Part shown: positions 1 to 11,519 of the stretch, one piece after another
Numbering within the stretch: the first letter of the stretch is position 1
Layout of the letters: every line of letters begins with the position of its first letter
Assembly (NCBI GenBank): GCA_034440635.1
Contig: JAOTON010002201.1
Location: 124,001 to 188,000 of the forward strand
Length of the DNA stretch: 64,000 nt
From: Lepas anatifera
Lineage: Eukaryota > Arthropoda > Thecostraca > Lepadidae
Direction of reading: 5' to 3'
The notes under the pieces: model-generated
Databases searched by the model: none
What the model was told of the DNA's origin: nothing
What the model saw: only the letters and a program-made list of their open reading frames with translations
Program-made: the position numbers and the translations under genes

Positions 1-720
1 CGGAGCTGATCTGGTGCCCTATGGGCATCTGGCGTCCCCTGAGCAGCTCTGGGGCTTTTGAACTGATTGGGCCCCGAGCTGGTGAGGGATCCCTGAGCTG
101 ATTTAGTGCCTCTGACTTGAACATGCCCACTGTGCTGATCGATCTGGTGCACCCTGAGCAGGTATACTGCCTCCTGAACTCAACTAATGCCCCCTGAGTC
201 GATCTGGTGCCTGCTGAGTCATCAGTGTGTCTCCTGAGCCCATCTTATTCCCTCTGAACTAGTCTGGTGCCCCATGGCTAATATGGTGCCCTTTAAGCTG
301 AACCGGGCCTCCTGGTTTACTTAAACCTAACGTAATGATTACGTGATTTTCTGAGCAGCTCCCAGGCCCTGAGCTGAGCTGGGCCCACAGGGGCTGGTGA
401 GGGCCCCTGAGATGGTATGGGGCTCCTGAGCTGATTAAGTGCCTCCTGACTTTATCTGGTATTCACGAGCTGATCTGGGCCCCGAGCTGGTCGGGGACCA
501 CTGATCTGATTGTTTGTCCCCGAGGCTGACCTGGTGCCCTATGGGCCGATCTGGTGTTCCCTGAGCAGCTCTGGGGCTTTTGAACTGCTTGGGCCCCGAG
601 CTGGTGAGGGATTCCTGAGCTGAATTAGTGGCCCTGACTTGATCTTGCCCCCTGACCTGACTTGAGGCCCCTTAACTGATCTGGGGCACCAACAGGGGCC
701 AAAAGTGTTCAGGTTGTCAC
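1..720. repeat. Degenerate ~20-bp minisatellite with higher-order duplication
   Basis: The sequence is a run of diverged units of about 20 bp whose consensus is close to GATCTGGTGCCCCCTGAGCT. Units recur at 16-22 bp spacing throughout. A block of about 130 bp at 4-130 is repeated with few changes at about 523-655; both contain 'gagcagctctggggctttt' and 'gggccccgagctggtgaggg', so there is a higher-order repeat on top of the short unit. The left edge is cut by the window. No coding potential is supported: reading frames here are short and change with the repeat phase. Confidence 0.85.
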
Positions 721-888
721 CATTAAAATGCCAAACCATAAATGTGTACCAGCCCAGGCTGTAAAATGTGGCACGTTTTGAGTTATTAAGATATCAAGTG
801 TTCAGGTTGTCACATTAAAATGCCAAACCATAAATGTGTCACCAGCCCAGGCTGTAAAATGTGGCACGTTTTGAGTTATTAAGATATC
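703..888. repeat. Tandem duplication, 2 x 93 bp
   Basis: Two nearly identical adjacent copies, 703-795 and 796-888, each starting AAGTGTTCAGGTTGTCAC and ending ...TTAAGATATC. They differ by only a few single-base indels, so the duplication is recent compared with the flanking minisatellite. Confidence 0.93.
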
Positions 889-1059
889 AAGGGATACTCC
901 TGGACCATCGTAGTTGTTGAAAACATTGCGAGTTTAAATTGCATGTGAATTTTGGCTATTTGTTCCGTTATTCGTCTGAAGCAAACATATCGCTAATTTT
1001 GTCACCTTGTCCATCTTGGGCTGTACCATTTAGAATGTCAAAATGGTCAGTTTTTGACC

Positions 1060-1690
1060 CCTGGGCCCCAAGAGCTGATCTGGGGCCCAAGAGTGGATCT
1101 AGGTTCTGAGGGTACCCTGAACTGGTCTGGGTGCTGAGCTTGTGAGAGCCCCTTAAGTTGGCTTGAGGTCCCCTGAAGTGCTCTGGCGCCTTAAACTGTT
1201 CTGGGGCTTCTTGAACTGGTTTAAGGCCCTTTGAGCCTATCTGTGGCCCATTGAGCTAGTCCACTGGCGGATGGGGGGCCGGGGCTGGCCCCAAGCCGAA
1301 TAGTATTTTGCCCAAAACGACCGTTTGGGTTTTTTAAATCTTGTTTGATTTTTTCGATTTGCAAACGGTTTTGCCTCCAAATTTTTAAGAGCTAGTCTGA
1401 TGACCACATCTCTGGGACCAATGAGCTAGTCTAGTCCCTGGGTGAAGCATGAGCTGCTCTGTGACCCTGATCTACATCAGGGGCCCCTGAGGTGGTCTTG
1501 AATAGATAGATAATAAGAACACAAGGCCAACTCCCATCATTTCGGGGTGGGTTCACTGAGCTAGTCTAGTCCCTGGACGCACAAATGGGGGATGGGGCAA
1601 GCTGCTCTGGAGGCCTCTGATCCACACTTGGGGGCCCCAGAGCTGGTCTTGAATAGATTGGGAATAAGAATACAATGGAAACTCCCCTTG
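1060..1690. repeat. Further ~20-bp minisatellite units with a ~130-bp duplicated block
   Basis: Units of the 1-720 type continue at 1060-1275 and again from about 1390. A block of roughly 120-135 bp is repeated: 1423-1540 and 1555-1690 share 'gagctagtctagtccctgg' and 'ggtcttgaatagat'. Between them, at 1266-1276, lies CTGGCGGATGG, which resembles the terminal motif of the hAT-like elements elsewhere in the window. Confidence 0.75.
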
Positions 1691-2010
1691 TAAAACGGAG
1701 CTAACGAGGAATGAGGAATCTCTAAAACAGCTTGTGATACCTAGGCACCCCTGGTTATATAAATTGCTTATTATACTGGTGGATTCTGGGAAGGGATGAT
1801 AAAAAGGCATGTGCCCCTAAAATCAAAGCACAGTCCCCTAAACGAGGATTTCTACTAATAAATTTAAATGAAGAAATAGTTTTTACAATTTTCAGCACTG
1901 TCTCACCATCCCCATCCAAACCACCGGCCTCTTCACCTTTTATTTACTCTTAATTGGGACCGAGCCTTGAGAATATGGAACTTTAATAAACGCGTTCAAA
2001 AGGTATCTCC

Positions 2011-2160
2011 CAAATTTTCCGGCAGCAAAAATGTGTTCTTCCAAAGACACTATGCCACTCCTCGTCCCACGGCAATTGTGGGAGGCAAATTTTTCCGGCA
2101 GAAAATGTGTTCTTCCAAAGACACTATGCCACTCCTCGTCCCACGGCAATTGTGGGAGGC
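2011..2160. repeat. Tandem duplication, 2 x 75 bp
   Basis: Copies at 2011-2085 and 2086-2160 share 'gtgttcttccaaagacacta' and 'ctcctcgtcccacggcaatt'. The near identity indicates a recent duplication. Overlapping reading frames on both strands are by-products of the repeat. Confidence 0.92.
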
Positions 2161-2169
2161 AAGGAACTT

Positions 2170-4090
2170 AATCCGTATTCAGCCAGGGCTCACTCGTCAC
2201 GACAAAACCAATGGGCATAACAAAATAATTCTCGGCTCCACTTTGCCTTAACCTGCACATTGTAACAGATATCACATGCTCCGCTGATTTCTCTGATGTT
2301 AAGTACTTGCATGAGTTGGCTGTCCTTAAATCTATCCCAAAAAGTAGTGTTTTGGCTACTTACATGGCATTTTGGTGATATTTTGTTCCTTTTTTGGTTT
2401 TAATCGAGTTTTCCTTCTCCGTCAATGATTTCTTTGCATTTTTATTGAACCAAAGATGCCCAAAAAATGATATAAACAAAGATATAGTAAACTTTTAGGT
2501 TACGTTAAAAAGTGCCCTTTTTTCCCTGGGGTGCCCCTCAAAGTTGGTGTGCCCCCATACGAAAGCTCTGGCTGCGCCCCTGGCTCCATCAGAGGTGCAG
2601 AAACTCGTCAACTCGGCTACCGGAGTTTATGACACATTTACGAAAATTGAGGTGCATAATTGTGACAAAATAGCGATCCTGACTGTATGGTTCAAAATCA
2701 AACCACATATTTTCGAAATAGAGAATGAAGCGTGTACCGAATATTTTAACTTAGCAGCTCTGTTCTTCAATTGCACAGCGTACCATTAATGATACAATAT
2801 TGGTGCTGTGTTCAGTTTCTACTAAAACGAGGGACCCCCGCTGCAGAAAACCCGGAAACCGCTGTCACAGTTGCCAGATTTTAACATGCAGCCCAATGGT
2901 GCCGATTGTTAGTAGTTGCCAGAAAGTTGTCGCCTAGATACCCGAAATGTGACAGTCAATTTTTTTCAAGAAATACACGATTATGGGCATATTTAAGGCA
3001 TTATCGATAACGCAGATACTTTATCAAGTACTTCTCTGTCCATTTTTCAGGTTAAATCATATTTATACATCATATTATAATTATATTTATCATAATTATA
3101 TATTAAATCATATTTAGTTTGAGTCTCTTCGATTTAGCGTCCCCTATTTCTTCGAATTTAGTATTAAGTACGCCTAAAAGCTACTAAGAAAAGTATTAAA
3201 TGAGTGAACAAAATAAATATAGCTAGGCAGCAATTCTACTTAAACTGCGCAACAGCGACAAGACAAGTTAGAAATGTTTATGTGATGTAGAGAGAGCCTG
3301 CCAAAAATTTAAACAGGCGGGAAGCCACTTATTTTGAGGGCATATTTATTAGGTATGTCTGAGATAAGTGCAGGCTAAAACTAGCTAGAATGAATATTGC
3401 TGCCCATGGCTAATCTAAGATGAATGTAGGCTACTGTAAGACTGATGCACTTTCCCATATCAAGCTTGGTTTTTCATTCCTTTGCTTGCTTGTGCCTTAG
3501 CTTATTTGTGCCCTAGATTGGTTAGATAGATTTGGAGCTGGAGGAAGTTGGGAGAGTTAGCGCCAGCAACAGGCTGGAAACAACAGTGATTCAGGTGAGA
3601 TTCATGATCAAATTATCATATCAATATTGTACAGATAGCAAATGTGTGCCAATGCAGTCCTCCACAAAGTGTTAACACCCACACTGGAGAGGGGCCTGGC
3701 ACTAACGTACACTGGAGGGGGCCGAGTAGACCCCCTTCTCATCTCAGAAAATCACAGCAAATCTCAGAAAGAAATAGACTTCGAAAAACGCTGGTTGGGG
3801 GGTGTGTTGCTTACTACGAGTGGTGGTAAGCAACGCACAGGACCTGAACTGCATGGAGTTAAAGCAGGATTTTGACTACACTGGATCTTTCTTTGGTATG
3901 TGAATTCCAATACCTCTGTACCTATTAGGCTAATATACATAATTTTACATCTATGCAGCTAGTTGCCTCAGAGTTTTTACTGCAAGAAGGAATGACCACT
4001 CACAAAACATTTTTACCCTGCGCCAGTGGATACATGCGATTTACGCGGATTTTTTGCAAAAACAATAAGCTCACGGCGAGTATTTGCAAT
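2170..4090. other. Stretch without recognised features
   Basis: No reading frame with recognisable protein similarity, RNA gene or complete mobile element was found. The region is mostly AT-rich, with a short AT-dense patch around 3060-3115 (repeats of 'tcatattta'). Confidence 0.5.
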
Positions 4091-4100
4091 CGAGTAAATA

Positions 4101-4189
4101 TCTACTCGCTAAGTTACCCGCCCATGGTTTCGAATGTCCGCGATTACCATGCCTTACTGCAGCTAGATCCTCAATGATAGGGTAACTTA
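4101..4189. repeat. Fold-back with TTACTCG motifs
   Basis: TAAGTTACCC at 4109-4118 is the exact reverse complement of GGGTAACTTA at 4180-4189, and both arms are flanked by related ACTCGC/ACTCGA sequence. The motif TTACTCG also recurs at about 5090-5270 in several contexts, so this may be part of a decayed fold-back element. No target duplication was identified. Confidence 0.4.
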
Positions 4190-4211
4190 CTCGACGACTG
4201 CGAGTGCAGGA

Positions 4212-4608
4212 TATAAACGCACCGCACGAGTCATTCTCTCGCGAGAGTCGGGTGCATTGCTCTCGCTACCCCGCGCTCCGAACCTAGTCTCGCGTGTATT
4301 TCCGAACTCGCGGTGTTCGGGTCGGGAATCCGCAAACCCCGAGTACAGTATCCGTGGCAAACGGAAGCGCGGCCGGTGCGTCAGCCATCTTTGATTCTAG
4401 CAACAGTTGACTGTGCGACGTTGACGTGCGAAGTGTTGTAACGTTTCGTTGCGGCGAAAGATTAGAGATGAGAGAGCAGAAGAGTTTCTAGTCCTCTTAT
4501 TCGGCAAACTGTGTAAGCCCAACACAACAACGCATCAGGAGACAACTTACAGGAGTAGGAGAGGTTCAGAACTAACCTAGAAAACTGCAGTTTTCACATG
4601 GGACGAAG
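4212..4608 (+). promoter_or_regulatory. Candidate promoter and non-coding first exon of the RGS3-like gene
   Basis: A TATA-like box (TATAAA, 4212-4217) is followed by an initiator-like TCATTC (4231-4236), closer than the usual spacing of about 30 bp, and by a CpG-rich segment. The segment ends in ACGAAG|GTGAGT, a near-perfect splice donor with the exon end at 4608. The next coding exon of the RGS3-like gene begins after an acceptor at 13563 on the same strand. The link is inference only: a different gene, or none, is possible. If 4608 is joined directly to 13564, an ATG at 4598 opens a six-codon upstream ORF whose stop overlaps the main start codon. Confidence 0.32.
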
Positions 4609-5357
4609 GTGAGTGGAGAACTCGACCGCCTTAATTTGACGCCTTTGATCATACACCACTATACCACGTGAAAGATTACCATCAGCACGGGCGCCACTAG
4701 GTAATTTTTGCTGGGGAGTGGGGACGGATCCCTGACAAAGGATAACCGGGTGGGGGGGGTTGAAGGCGAAGTTTGAACACATTTTTTTGCTTTTGAAAAT
4801 GCTGTCGATGCACTTCACTCTCCGTTAGAATTGGAAGCAGTTAGATAGCCCGCGAAGATAATGATGATAAAATGCTGAACACCTAAATTGAATCCCAGAT
4901 TTTTGGAGGTAGGCCCTCGCTAATTTGCCAGCTGCATGATCACGCCCCCCCCAATCCGCCCCTCCGCTTTCGGTATAATGACTCCGTAAAACTCTGGGAA
5001 TGTGAGTTAGGTACACGCTACAAAATAGTTTATGACACGCTCCAGTAGCAGAAAAAAAGGCATGTGGGCAGCAGAGACGCCCGGACGACGGATTTACTCG
5101 CTGGCATTACACGATAGGTGCGGGTACGCAAAAGGGGTTACTCGCGGTGGGCAGATCAAGAAACTCGGTGGCTGCGAGTTAGTTACACGACCTGAACGAG
5201 TTTTTTCACCCGCCGGCAGAGTGTTAAAAATGTCTGCGGGCCGAAAGCACGTGAATGACGGGTTTACTCGACGGCGTAGGGTAAAAAAGCTTTGTGTGCA
5301 GGCAGGTGATAATCGTGAGTGGGAGAAAAAATTTAAGCATTTGGTATGTTTATAAAA

Positions 5358-5432
5358 ATGCTACCTAAGGTCCACTTTACCAACACATTTTAGGTAATGC
5401 TACCTAAGGTCCACTTTACCAACACATTTTAG
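5358..5432. repeat. Tandem duplication, ~2 x 39 bp
   Basis: Two copies of 'atgctacctaaggtccactt...aacacattttaggta' lie head to tail (5358-5396 and 5397-5432). Each unit starts ACCTAAGGT and ends TTTTAGGTA, so units are also weakly self-complementary. Confidence 0.9.
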
Positions 5433-6205
5433 GTAGATCCAAATACTATGTTAACATTGACATTTGTGTCCCTTTTGTTGATATGTGAGATAGAAATTTA
5501 GTGGGGGGAGGGGTAGCTGTGGTTAGGGTTCCCAATTGTGTGTACATGTACGCTCCCATTAATAGATAGGTATGTTCCCAATAATAACTATTTTCATGAT
5601 AATTGCTACATTTAATCATGTGGAAAAGTACCATAAGTGGAAACACTCCTTCCAAAAATGGAAACTTCTTCAAAAAGGGATATGCATGTCATTGGGGGAA
5701 ACTGCGGTCAGAGTTGCCAATAATAGTTATGACCCAAATACTCGAAAAATGACCCATAATTGGAAATTTTCCTTCCAAAAACAAAAACATGATCTAAAAA
5801 TGAAAACACAGTTTACTACTTCATGCTGTAATGGTTTGGTGCTAGAACCTTGTCTGCTGCAAAAAGTAAGAGACAGGTGGAGGACATTCAGCATATTGGA
5901 AATAGTATTCAAGTATACAATTATGATTTCCAGCTCTGTGTGACAGAGGAGGCATACGTCGCATTAAGTTTGTGACAGCCAGCATACTTTCTGCACCTCT
6001 GTGCTCATGTTACCTCTCTTGGGAGAAGTTATGCCCAGAGACTGGCCACATCAGAATATATTATTGCCGTTGGCAATGTTACTGAGAAGTTCTACTGATC
6101 CCAAGGTAGGATTACAGACACCTTGATAGTGCGGCAAGTCAACAGAAAGTTAGCGTTAGCGTATACTCATTAACATATTGAAAGCATCGATTTTACTTTT
6201 AATCC

Positions 6206-8788
6206 GTGCTCAGTGGCTGCACTCCAAGACTCCTTAAAGCCACCTCAGCGACTCTCGGTTGGGCTTCACTATCACGTTGCCCGCGAATGTCCTTCAGCAG
6301 CGAACGCAGACGAAACGCAGACGAACGGACCAACCCTGTAGCTTTTGCTAGATTAAGAGAACTGGAAAAATATGGTTTAAAATGTTTGGTTAATGATGCC
6401 ACCTTTATTCGTGACGACACTGAGTCGAGGCTCGATGTAATTCTAGCATCTGATGCCATTTACAACACTAGACCTGAGCCCGTGTGTGCTGTAGAACCAT
6501 GTGACTACACAAGTCACCACCGACGTGTTTGTCTTAACGTTACCGTGCCTCGAGCTAATGCTAAAGCTATGTATAAAACTATTCGGAATTGGCGCGCCTT
6601 TGATTCTGATTCTTTCTTAGCAGATGTTCGTTCGACCGATTGGAACAACATTGTGAAACCAAGTGAAACTTGTGAACAGCAGTGGGATGCTTTTTCGTCC
6701 TCAATGACTAGAATTTTAGATATTCATGCTCCTCTGAGACAGTTTAGAGTGCATAATCCGTCGCCTCCTCCTGTTTCTGAGGAAACATTGGCCTTAATGG
6801 CGCAACGACGTGAGGCTAGACTAGAGAATGACCCGTCTTACCAGCAGTTGAATAATTTGGCCAAAAGGGCTATTCGAAAGGACTTACGAAACAATATCTC
6901 TCAGAAGGTTCGAAATTCTCCTCCGGGTAATTTGTACCGTAATCTAAGACATGTAATCGCTCCAAAACGTGGACCAGTGACTGAGCCAGATAATTTAAGT
7001 CCAGGTGATCTAAACAAATATTTCACTTCAATAGGTAAAATCACGCGAGACGATGTGGATACACAGTTTAGATGTTCAGGACGAGTGGCCCTCAGTACTC
7101 GCTTACCGAGGGTAAATTCAGGCAGCCTTAGACTTACCCCAGTTACTTTGAGTGAACTGCAGAAAATTGTTTTCTCGATGCCGAACAAGAATTCTCTAAT
7201 TCAAGATGATATACCAGTCAAAGTTGTGAAAATCAGTTTCCCTATAATCGGGCGTTTTTTGTTGCGTATTATTAACTCTAGTTTTGTTTCGGAAACGGTA
7301 CCTCCAAATTGGAAGTCAGCGTTAGTCATTCCGCTGCATAAAAAAGGCGATCCATCTATCGCAGTTAACTTTAGACCGGTCACAACGATTCCCACTATTA
7401 GTAAAATTGTCGAGAAATTAGCATTGAATCAACTTTCGCAATATCTAAATCAACAGCACCTCCTGGCTGATGATCAGCATGGGTTCAGATCTGGGCGTTC
7501 AACAGCTACAGCCCTTATCACCATAAGTGATGAAATTCTAAAAGCAATGGACCGTTCGGAAATAACTCTGCTCACCTTGATTGATTTGAGTCGATTTTTC
7601 GATGTGATTGACCACACAGCACTTTCGACAAAGTTAGAACTCTTGCAGATCTCTCCTGGTTGGTTTAAAAGTTATCTCGATGCCCATGTACAAAAAGTGA
7701 AAATCGGAGACAAAATTTCGGAACCCCTACCAATTGATATAGGCACTTTTCAGGGCACTTGTTTAGGCTCGATACTTGCAAACATCATGGGAAACGACCT
7801 ATCTTGTCACGTTCCAGATTACTTAAACGGGTTTAGGATCCATTGTATTAGGTATGCAGATGATATCCAAATTGGTATCTCTGGGCCACGTGGACAAATA
7901 TCGGACATGCTAGGAAGTTTAGAAAAAGTCTTAGATATACTGACCACCTGGTTCCAACAGAATGGCATGAAGATCAATGCTGGCAAGACAGAGGTGATTC
8001 TCTGTGGAGACCGTAGGCAACTGAGTTGCATACCGCAGCCGTTACGGGTCAACTTCATGGGTGAAGAAATTGTAAGCAAAAGTGTTGTTAGGAATTTAGG
8101 TGTTTACATGGACTGCCACTTATCATGGTCACAGCATGTAAAATTTCTGTCAGACCGATGTTTTGGAATTCTGATAGCCCTGTATCATGCCAGACAATTT
8201 CTACCTGTGGAGGTGCTCCCACGCATTATTGATTCTTTAGTGTTCTCTCATATCCGTTACTGTATTCAGGTTTATGGCAGCACAAATTCCGAATCCAAAG
8301 ATAGAATCCAGAAAGTTTTCAATTTTGCTGCACGAGTTATATCCGGCAGAAGACAATTTGATCATATTTCGGATGTTATTAAGGATTTGAAGTGGCTTGA
8401 CGCCCGGGAGTATTTTGACTATTTTGATTTATGTCTGATGCATAGGTTGATCACTTCCGGTGAGCCCATGTCACTTGCCTCTTGCTTGCACTTTAATAGG
8501 GACCAATTAGAACGCGAAACAAGACAGTCAGGACATTTGGCATTGTCAAGACCACGAAACAACCATGGGAAAAGAAATTTCATTTACCGTGGATCTCTGC
8601 TCTTCAACACATCATGCATGTCCCTCGGATCTCCTCACGAAATGAGGTACGGATTGTTTAAAAAAAGCTGTAAGGCAAATGTTGCTTGGGGAGTAGTCTT
8701 TCTTTTTAAGTGCACGGTACCGTGTTTACTTTTAGACATTTTAGTTTTTAGATTTTTACCTGCATTTTTGCCATTGCTTTTATTGTAA
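6206..8788 (+). CDS. Non-LTR retrotransposon ORF2-like polyprotein (endonuclease remnant, reverse transcriptase)
   Basis: An uninterrupted 860-codon frame. From about residue 45 it reads as the C-terminal part of an AP-endonuclease domain: SRLDVIL near residue 73 and TSHHRR near 102 sit where LINE endonucleases carry their D-H and S-D-H motifs, so key residues appear substituted. A complete reverse transcriptase follows: LIDLSRFFDVIDH near 458 (motif A Asp present), GTFQGTCLGS near 515 in place of the usual PQG box, and YADD near 550, then the thumb and C-terminal region typical of the CR1/Jockey group. The first ~45 residues do not look like LINE protein, so the annotated ATG is probably host sequence and the element is 5'-truncated. 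The frame is intact, but the odd endonuclease and PQG motifs argue against autonomous activity. Confidence 0.88.
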   Translation: MLSGCTPRLLKATSATLGWASLSRCPRMSFSSERRRNADERTNPVAFARLRELEKYGLKCLVNDATFIRDDTESRLDVILASDAIYNTRPEPVCAVEPCDYTSHHRRVCLNVTVPRANAKAMYKTIRNWRAFDSDSFLADVRSTDWNNIVKPSETCEQQWDAFSSSMTRILDIHAPLRQFRVHNPSPPPVSEETLALMAQRREARLENDPSYQQLNNLAKRAIRKDLRNNISQKVRNSPPGNLYRNLRHVIAPKRGPVTEPDNLSPGDLNKYFTSIGKITRDDVDTQFRCSGRVALSTRLPRVNSGSLRLTPVTLSELQKIVFSMPNKNSLIQDDIPVKVVKISFPIIGRFLLRIINSSFVSETVPPNWKSALVIPLHKKGDPSIAVNFRPVTTIPTISKIVEKLALNQLSQYLNQQHLLADDQHGFRSGRSTATALITISDEILKAMDRSEITLLTLIDLSRFFDVIDHTALSTKLELLQISPGWFKSYLDAHVQKVKIGDKISEPLPIDIGTFQGTCLGSILANIMGNDLSCHVPDYLNGFRIHCIRYADDIQIGISGPRGQISDMLGSLEKVLDILTTWFQQNGMKINAGKTEVILCGDRRQLSCIPQPLRVNFMGEEIVSKSVVRNLGVYMDCHLSWSQHVKFLSDRCFGILIALYHARQFLPVEVLPRIIDSLVFSHIRYCIQVYGSTNSESKDRIQKVFNFAARVISGRRQFDHISDVIKDLKWLDAREYFDYFDLCLMHRLITSGEPMSLASCLHFNRDQLERETRQSGHLALSRPRNNHGKRNFIYRGSLLFNTSCMSLGSPHEMRYGLFKKSCKANVAWGVVFLFKCTVPCLLLDILVFRFLPAFLPLLLL

Positions 8789-8909
8789 TGTGTATGACGA
8801 GGTGTAGCAGCACTGATTTTCTATTTTTGTGATGACAAGGACCTTTGAATAGCCCAACATGTGTGGAATGGTCTGCTTTTGTCAATACATACATACATAC
8901 ATACATACA
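6310..8909 (+). mobile_element. 5'-truncated LINE (CR1/Jockey group) with (ACAT)n tail
   Basis: The coding frame is followed by a 3' UTR of about 95 bp and an (ACAT)n tail at 8885-8909, the typical ending of a target-primed retrotransposon copy. The 5' boundary is placed near 6310, where the protein starts to resemble endonuclease; most of the endonuclease and any ORF1 are missing. No clear target-site duplication was found between the tail flank (cgtgatatccc) and the presumed 5' edge. Confidence 0.82.
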
Positions 8910-11290
8910 GCGTGATATCCCATCTGCGCATGCTCATTAACCGCACTGATAGCTTACCTGGGAGTTTTCCTTGTGTCCGGTGCTGGACCTCAGGTCAAAG
9001 CCAAGGGGCAGCTCTGCACCATCTTGGGCGCTATCTTGAGTGGAGATGAGGCGTGGGCACGAATAAAGCGTAGTTATTATGCACCTTGCTATCTTAGCGG
9101 TAGCGGTTTCAGCTAGCCAAAGAGCGGAGGTAGCAGTAGCAGTTTCGAAGATTTGGTAGCGGTACCAACCTCTGAAAACATGCATGCTATCTTTTACAGA
9201 GCATCTAGTGCCAGATGCTTCTGAGAGTACCGCTATTGAGGCTGATTGGTCTGGCACTGCCTGGACTCTTTTCATACCTATCATAGGAACCCACCCCCTC
9301 AAACTATCCTAACAACCAATGACAAATGAATAGTCGGAACGGCGATGAAATTGCCCTACCGTTTTCTACTATTGAATTTGCTTTGAACAATATCTAGGGC
9401 ATTTTACCAATACAAACGGAGGTCATTTTCGGCCCAAGCTCCCCCAAATAGTCCACAACCCTTCGGATTTTCCTTCACTGGGGACCAGTGACCTAGTCGT
9501 AGGTTATTGGAAGTCTGTTCCTCGTTCTAAAGGGGTCATTGTACCCTTTGGTAAAGAGTGTCGTGATCCCCTATAACTTGGGAATTTGCAGAGTAGGAAA
9601 TAAAAGAGCCCGACTAAGGAGGAAAAAGTGCATAGGCGGCGGAATTAGAGGGCACCACCGTGCCCCTTAAATTGTGAATTTTAACACTAATTCTATGACA
9701 TTGGCTGGAAATTCCAGACCTCCACCGCTAGTGTGAAGTTGCTTAGTGCAAGTTGCTTAAATGTGCCAATTTGAACTCTCACAGTGCCCTTATTCAGTCT
9801 ACCATATTCTCATTGTTCTGTCCACAATGATAATTTGAGAAAATACATTAGCCGCACCGTTGAGATGTAACGTCACAGGGCCCATATTAGCCCAAAATAG
9901 CCCATATAAGTCAAATTTAGGAATATGATATACTTGAACCGCTGCAACCAGTAGAACTGGGACGAAGCCAAGTTTATCGATGCGTTTACCTCGATCGAAG
10001 AAGTTGAATGATATGTGGCTTGATCTCGCCAGGTCACAGAATGACCGTCACCTCAGGTAAAAAATAATGGGGTTTAATGTCAAGTTGTATATATTTTGAA
10101 TCCTTAGATCATGATATGTCCGTCGCTATGCTGTCGAATTTATTGCTGTATCTGGTTTCGGTCAAAGTCAAAGGAATAAATACATTAGGAGAAACGTGAC
10201 TTTTGGTGACCTCTGGTGGCCTTATCATTGACCTAGACTCAAAATATTTGATGACATGCCAAAGTCAACTTTCCAAGAGCGTTCCAATGATGTTCAAGAA
10301 CTCGATCCTGCTATTGTAGGAGCCGAATTATGAGCAAAATCGCCTGACATTGGTTTGGAAATGACGTCATTACACGTTAACCCGAAATGACCCAAGATCA
10401 ATCTTGGGCCAAACAATGTAAATTGTTCACCTTAAAAGTATGCAAAACAACGTATCTCTTATTCAAATCGACTCGGAACCGTTTGAGAACAACCGAGGGG
10501 GTTAGATGGATCGAACCTCCTCGCCGTATCGTGCTAACATTGATCACGAACGCTCTCGTGTGCGGGCCCTCTTCAGCTCCGTAATTGCATTTGACTGTCC
10601 GTCATACCCATTCACTCTACGCAGGTGACAAGTGAGATAGCTCCCGCGGCGTTTGGGTGAGACTCGACCCTGTGCTATTTTCGCCGCTGATGAGTGCTGC
10701 AGCCGTTCGCCGTGGCGCCTAGGACGAAGACCCTCAGCGGGCGCTCTTCACCTCATTAGCTGCAGCACCGACGCCGCACGCAGCTGGATGGGCAGAAATA
10801 AATCACAGCGCTGCGCGCGCCGTTTTTGCCGCCCGGTGATATCTGCGTCTGTATCGCCACCGCGCGCCGCCTCATGCGCGCAACGCCGACGCGGCGCGAC
10901 AAAAGCGTGCGGATGGGCGGTGCGGCACGCCACAGGGCACTATCCTGCACGCCACAGTAATTGCCACGATGACGTGACAGTGGGGTCCGTCCGTTTCAAC
11001 TCGGCTCCTCAGTCGGCAGCAATAAATGTGAGTGTGAGGCGAGAGAAATAGAAAAACAACCGGGCTTGTTCCGGCGTGCTCTCTTACAGTTTTATAATGC
11101 ATGGACTCGCCACGGTCACTCATATCAATGCTTTGCATCTTGTGTAGAGTGGCGCTTCCCCAGGTGCTTTGAGGTAATCATCAACCTTCTCTCGCCCTAC
11201 TTTTCGGCGAGTTGAGGTTGACAGAGTTTGACGTGGAAAACATCTAATGCAACCGCCAATCTTGCATTCGAGCATGTCTTGGTCCGTCAG
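8910..11290. other. Stretch without recognised features
   Basis: No supported gene. A short run of GGTAGCGGT-like words occurs at 9090-9170. A GC- and CpG-rich segment at about 10640-11050 has open frames on both strands, none with recognisable protein features; it could be a CpG-rich regulatory segment, but nothing specific supports that. Confidence 0.45.
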
Positions 11291-11296
11291 GGAGTA

Positions 11297-11510
11297 TCCA
11301 GTGTAGCTCTGGGCTAACGCGTCCGACTGCAGAGCCAAAGGTCTCTGGTTCAAATCCCGGGGCCCTCCGGGCGCGGGTTGGGCTCCTGTGCTTAACCGTA
11401 GCTTTGTCCCAATGAGGGATGCCAATCGCATTGTTGCAGCATGGAGGGGCATGACTTAACCGCAATCAATGCCCCAGTATTCCACCGCTAAATGCGGGGA
11501 TTTGGGCGAT
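11297..11510 (+). mobile_element. tRNA-Cys-derived SINE
   Basis: The 5' part reads as a diverged tRNA: a D-arm-like TAGCTCTGGGCTAACGCG from 11304, an anticodon-arm segment GACTGCAGA (anticodon GCA, Cys) and a perfect pol III box B GGTTCAAATCC at 11347-11357, 43 bp after box A. The acceptor stem is not maintained, so it is not a functional tRNA gene. A non-tRNA body of at least 130 bp follows, with no clear tail, so the 3' end is approximate. Box A has one mismatch to consensus. Confidence 0.72.
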
Positions 11511-11519
11511 AACCTGCTC

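Noticed and set aside
11297..11370. Functional tRNA-Cys gene
   Set aside because: Box B and anticodon loop are intact, but acceptor and D stems do not pair and an unrelated body follows, as in a SINE.
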